Shown in pieces: positions 5,020 through 6,404 of a DNA stretch of 6,404 nt. The notes beneath the pieces are model-generated. The model did not search any database. It saw nothing but the letters and a program-made list of their open reading frames with translations, and had not been told where the DNA came from. Within the stretch, counting starts at the first letter, position 1. Each line of letters starts with the position of its first letter. A program made the position numbers and the translations under genes. Location: contig DIUT01000068.1 of assembly GCA_002423105.1 (NCBI GenBank), positions 47,753 through 54,156 of the forward strand. The letters run 5' to 3'. This DNA is from Geobacter sp. UBA6151. Its GTDB lineage: Bacteria > Desulfobacterota > Desulfuromonadia > Geobacterales > Pseudopelobacteraceae.

Positions 5020-6404
5020 TCATGCCACCCCGTCGTGGTCATCATCAAACATTCCGTTCCAGTTGATCTTTTCTGCAACCGTTCTGAAATGAAATCCGTA
5101 GACCGCATAGGTTATGGCCAGCGGGAACAGCCGTGGACACCTGATCAGCGACCAGAAGAAAAGCTTCCAGAAATGCAGGCGTTCCCTGCCGAAAACCCCT
5201 AAAAACAGCATTGACTTGAAAAGCGCTCCCACATACCCCGGCTGAAGGCGAAATTTCCCCAGAGGCATCGGCCGGTATTCCCTGAGAAGACTGATCACCC
5301 GTTGGTAGTAGTTTTTAGGCGAATAGATGGTATCCAGAATGGTGCGGTACCCGCTGATGAGCGCCTTTGGCTGCATCCGCGGGATGAAGTTGAGGTCATT
5401 GTCCATATTGTTGCCGGACCCTTCTCCAAGCAACCTCCCCTCCCGTTCCAGACGCTGATAAAGGCGTGTACCGCGCATGGCCGAGAGCACACCGACCATG
5501 GCGGTAACAATGCCGCTTTCCTGGATAAAGCGGATCTGCTTGTCGAAAATAGCCGGAGGATCGCTGTCAAACCCAACGATGAACCCCCCATGCACTTGCA
5601 GTCCTGCCTGCTGGATGCGCTTGACCGATGCCAGCAGGTCACGATTTTTGTTCTGCACCTTGCCACTCTCGGTGTGGCCCTCTTCGCAGGGGGTCTCAAT
5701 ACCGATAAAGACCTCCTCGAACCCTGCTCTGACCATCAATTCCATGAGCCCGGCATCATCGGCCAGATCAATGGAGGCCTCAGTGTAAAAATAGAAGGGG
5801 CGCTGCCGTTGCTCCATCCACTGGGTAATACCGGGAAGAATCTCCCGCTTCAGCTTTCCGCGGTCGCCGATGAAGTTATCATCCACAAAAAAGATTGCGC
5901 CACGCCACCCGTGAGCATACAGACTCTCCAACTCCGCGATCAGTTGTTCAAACTCCTTGGTACGCGGGGTGCGGCCGAACAGCACCGTGATATCGCAGAA
6001 TTCGCAGTCAAAGGGACAGCCCCTGGAATACTGGATATTCATGGCGGCATAGTTGCCCACATCGATCAATTCCCAGAGGGGGATGGGGCTGTCCTTCAGA
6101 GCGGCCCGATGCTCATCGGCATACAGATGTCGGGCCTCGCCATTGTCCAGATCCGTCAGGAAGCGGGGCACGGTGATTTCTCCTTCCCCCAGAACCAGAT
6201 GGTCCACCTCGGGAAAATCCTTGTGGTAGGTGGTAAAAAGCGGCCCGCCGGCAACGGTCTTCACCCCAAGGTGCCGACAACGGGCAATCACCTCCTGTGC
6301 TGATTGCCGTTGGATGGTCATGGCGCTGATAAAGACATAATCCGCCCATAACAGATCCTCATCAGCAAGCTGACGGACGTTCATATCAACAAGGCGCTTT
6401 TCCC
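5020..6404 (-). CDS. Cobalamin-binding radical SAM protein (DUF4070-type C-terminus), N-terminus missing
   Basis: A probable B12-dependent radical SAM enzyme, of the kind that methylates or rearranges unactivated carbons; its substrate is unknown. The frame is open to the right edge (…EKRLVD before the Met at 6384, as in homologues), so that Met is internal and about 460 residues are visible. Numbered from it, residues 1-100 are the later part of a B12-binding Rossmann domain (YVFISAM, TVAGGP, LVLGEGE). The [4Fe-4S] motif SRGCPFDCEFC follows, with Cys123, Cys127 and Cys130 as CxxxCxxC. The radical SAM barrel continues with IFFVDDNFIGDR (164-175), FYFYTEAS, VFIGIETP and GGFIVGFD. The end (about 285-430) resembles the DUF4070 region shared with hopanoid 2-methylase HpnP and many uncharacterised relatives. 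A hydrophobic stretch near 405-432 could touch the membrane. The B12 axial-ligand motif, if present, would be outside the window. I give no gene symbol because HpnP-like paralogues are many. Confidence 0.93.
   Translation of the reverse strand, partial: EKRLVDMNVRQLADEDLLWADYVFISAMTIQRQSAQEVIARCRHLGVKTVAGGPLFTTYHKDFPEVDHLVLGEGEITVPRFLTDLDNGEARHLYADEHRAALKDSPIPLWELIDVGNYAAMNIQYSRGCPFDCEFCDITVLFGRTPRTKEFEQLIAELESLYAHGWRGAIFFVDDNFIGDRGKLKREILPGITQWMEQRQRPFYFYTEASIDLADDAGLMELMVRAGFEEVFIGIETPCEEGHTESGKVQNKNRDLLASVKRIQQAGLQVHGGFIVGFDSDPPAIFDKQIRFIQESGIVTAMVGVLSAMRGTRLYQRLEREGRLLGEGSGNNMDNDLNFIPRMQPKALISGYRTILDTIYSPKNYYQRVISLLREYRPMPLGKFRLQPGYVGALFKSMLFLGVFGRERLHFWKLFFWSLIRCPRLFPLAITYAVYGFHFRTVAEKINWNGMFDDDHDGVA

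Noticed and set aside
5302..6303. 333-codon + strand open frame
   Set aside because: It is antisense to the radical SAM gene, whose cysteine motif and domain layout are unmistakable; the + frame resembles no protein I know.
1..6404. CRISPR array, tRNA, rRNA, insertion sequence or phage attachment site
   Set aside because: No repeated spacer-like units, RNA gene signatures, transposase motifs or flanking direct repeats were seen.

Overview
The window looks like a piece of a Gram-negative, probably anaerobic bacterial chromosome. The best guess is a Geobacter-type member of the Desulfuromonadota. The reasons are the class II (adenosylcobalamin-dependent) ribonucleotide reductase, a B12-binding radical SAM protein of a type common in that group, a typical outer-membrane barrel and BON protein set, strong AGGAGG ribosome binding sites, and a sigma-54-type promoter. 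The assignment rests on remembered family resemblance, not on a search.

Layout. (1) Bases 1-1944, + strand: the 3' part of nrdJ. Its reading frame is open at the left edge, so its start lies outside. (2) Bases 1975-2009: a very strong hairpin terminator with T runs on both sides, shared by the two convergent transcription units. (3) Bases 2038-4671, - strand: four closely spaced genes, read from right to left. They encode an 8-stranded-type outer-membrane beta-barrel (4042-4671), a three-BON-domain periplasmic protein (3258-4013), a small exported protein with a basic tail (2927-3232), and an exported protein with an aromatic core and a long Gln/Arg/Asp-rich tail (2038-2895). All four carry signal peptides and their own Shine-Dalgarno sequences, with gaps of only 25-31 bases. 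(4) Bases 4672-5019: a 348-base non-coding region holding a good -24/-12 promoter match (4835-4850) pointing at the operon, two perfect inverted repeats upstream of it, and a leader of about 150 bases. (5) Bases 5020-6404, - strand: a cobalamin-binding radical SAM enzyme, open at the right edge, so its N-terminus is missing.

How it fits together. nrdJ and the radical SAM gene are ordinary enzymes that both need cobalamin, but nothing in the window links them functionally. The centre is an envelope operon whose products all go to the periplasm or outer membrane, apparently switched on by sigma-54 and an unseen activator. Its function is not known from the sequence; a role in envelope maintenance or stress is an inference from the BON domains. 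It is the most interesting part of the window, because two of its four proteins match no family I can name and the promoter type implies dedicated control.
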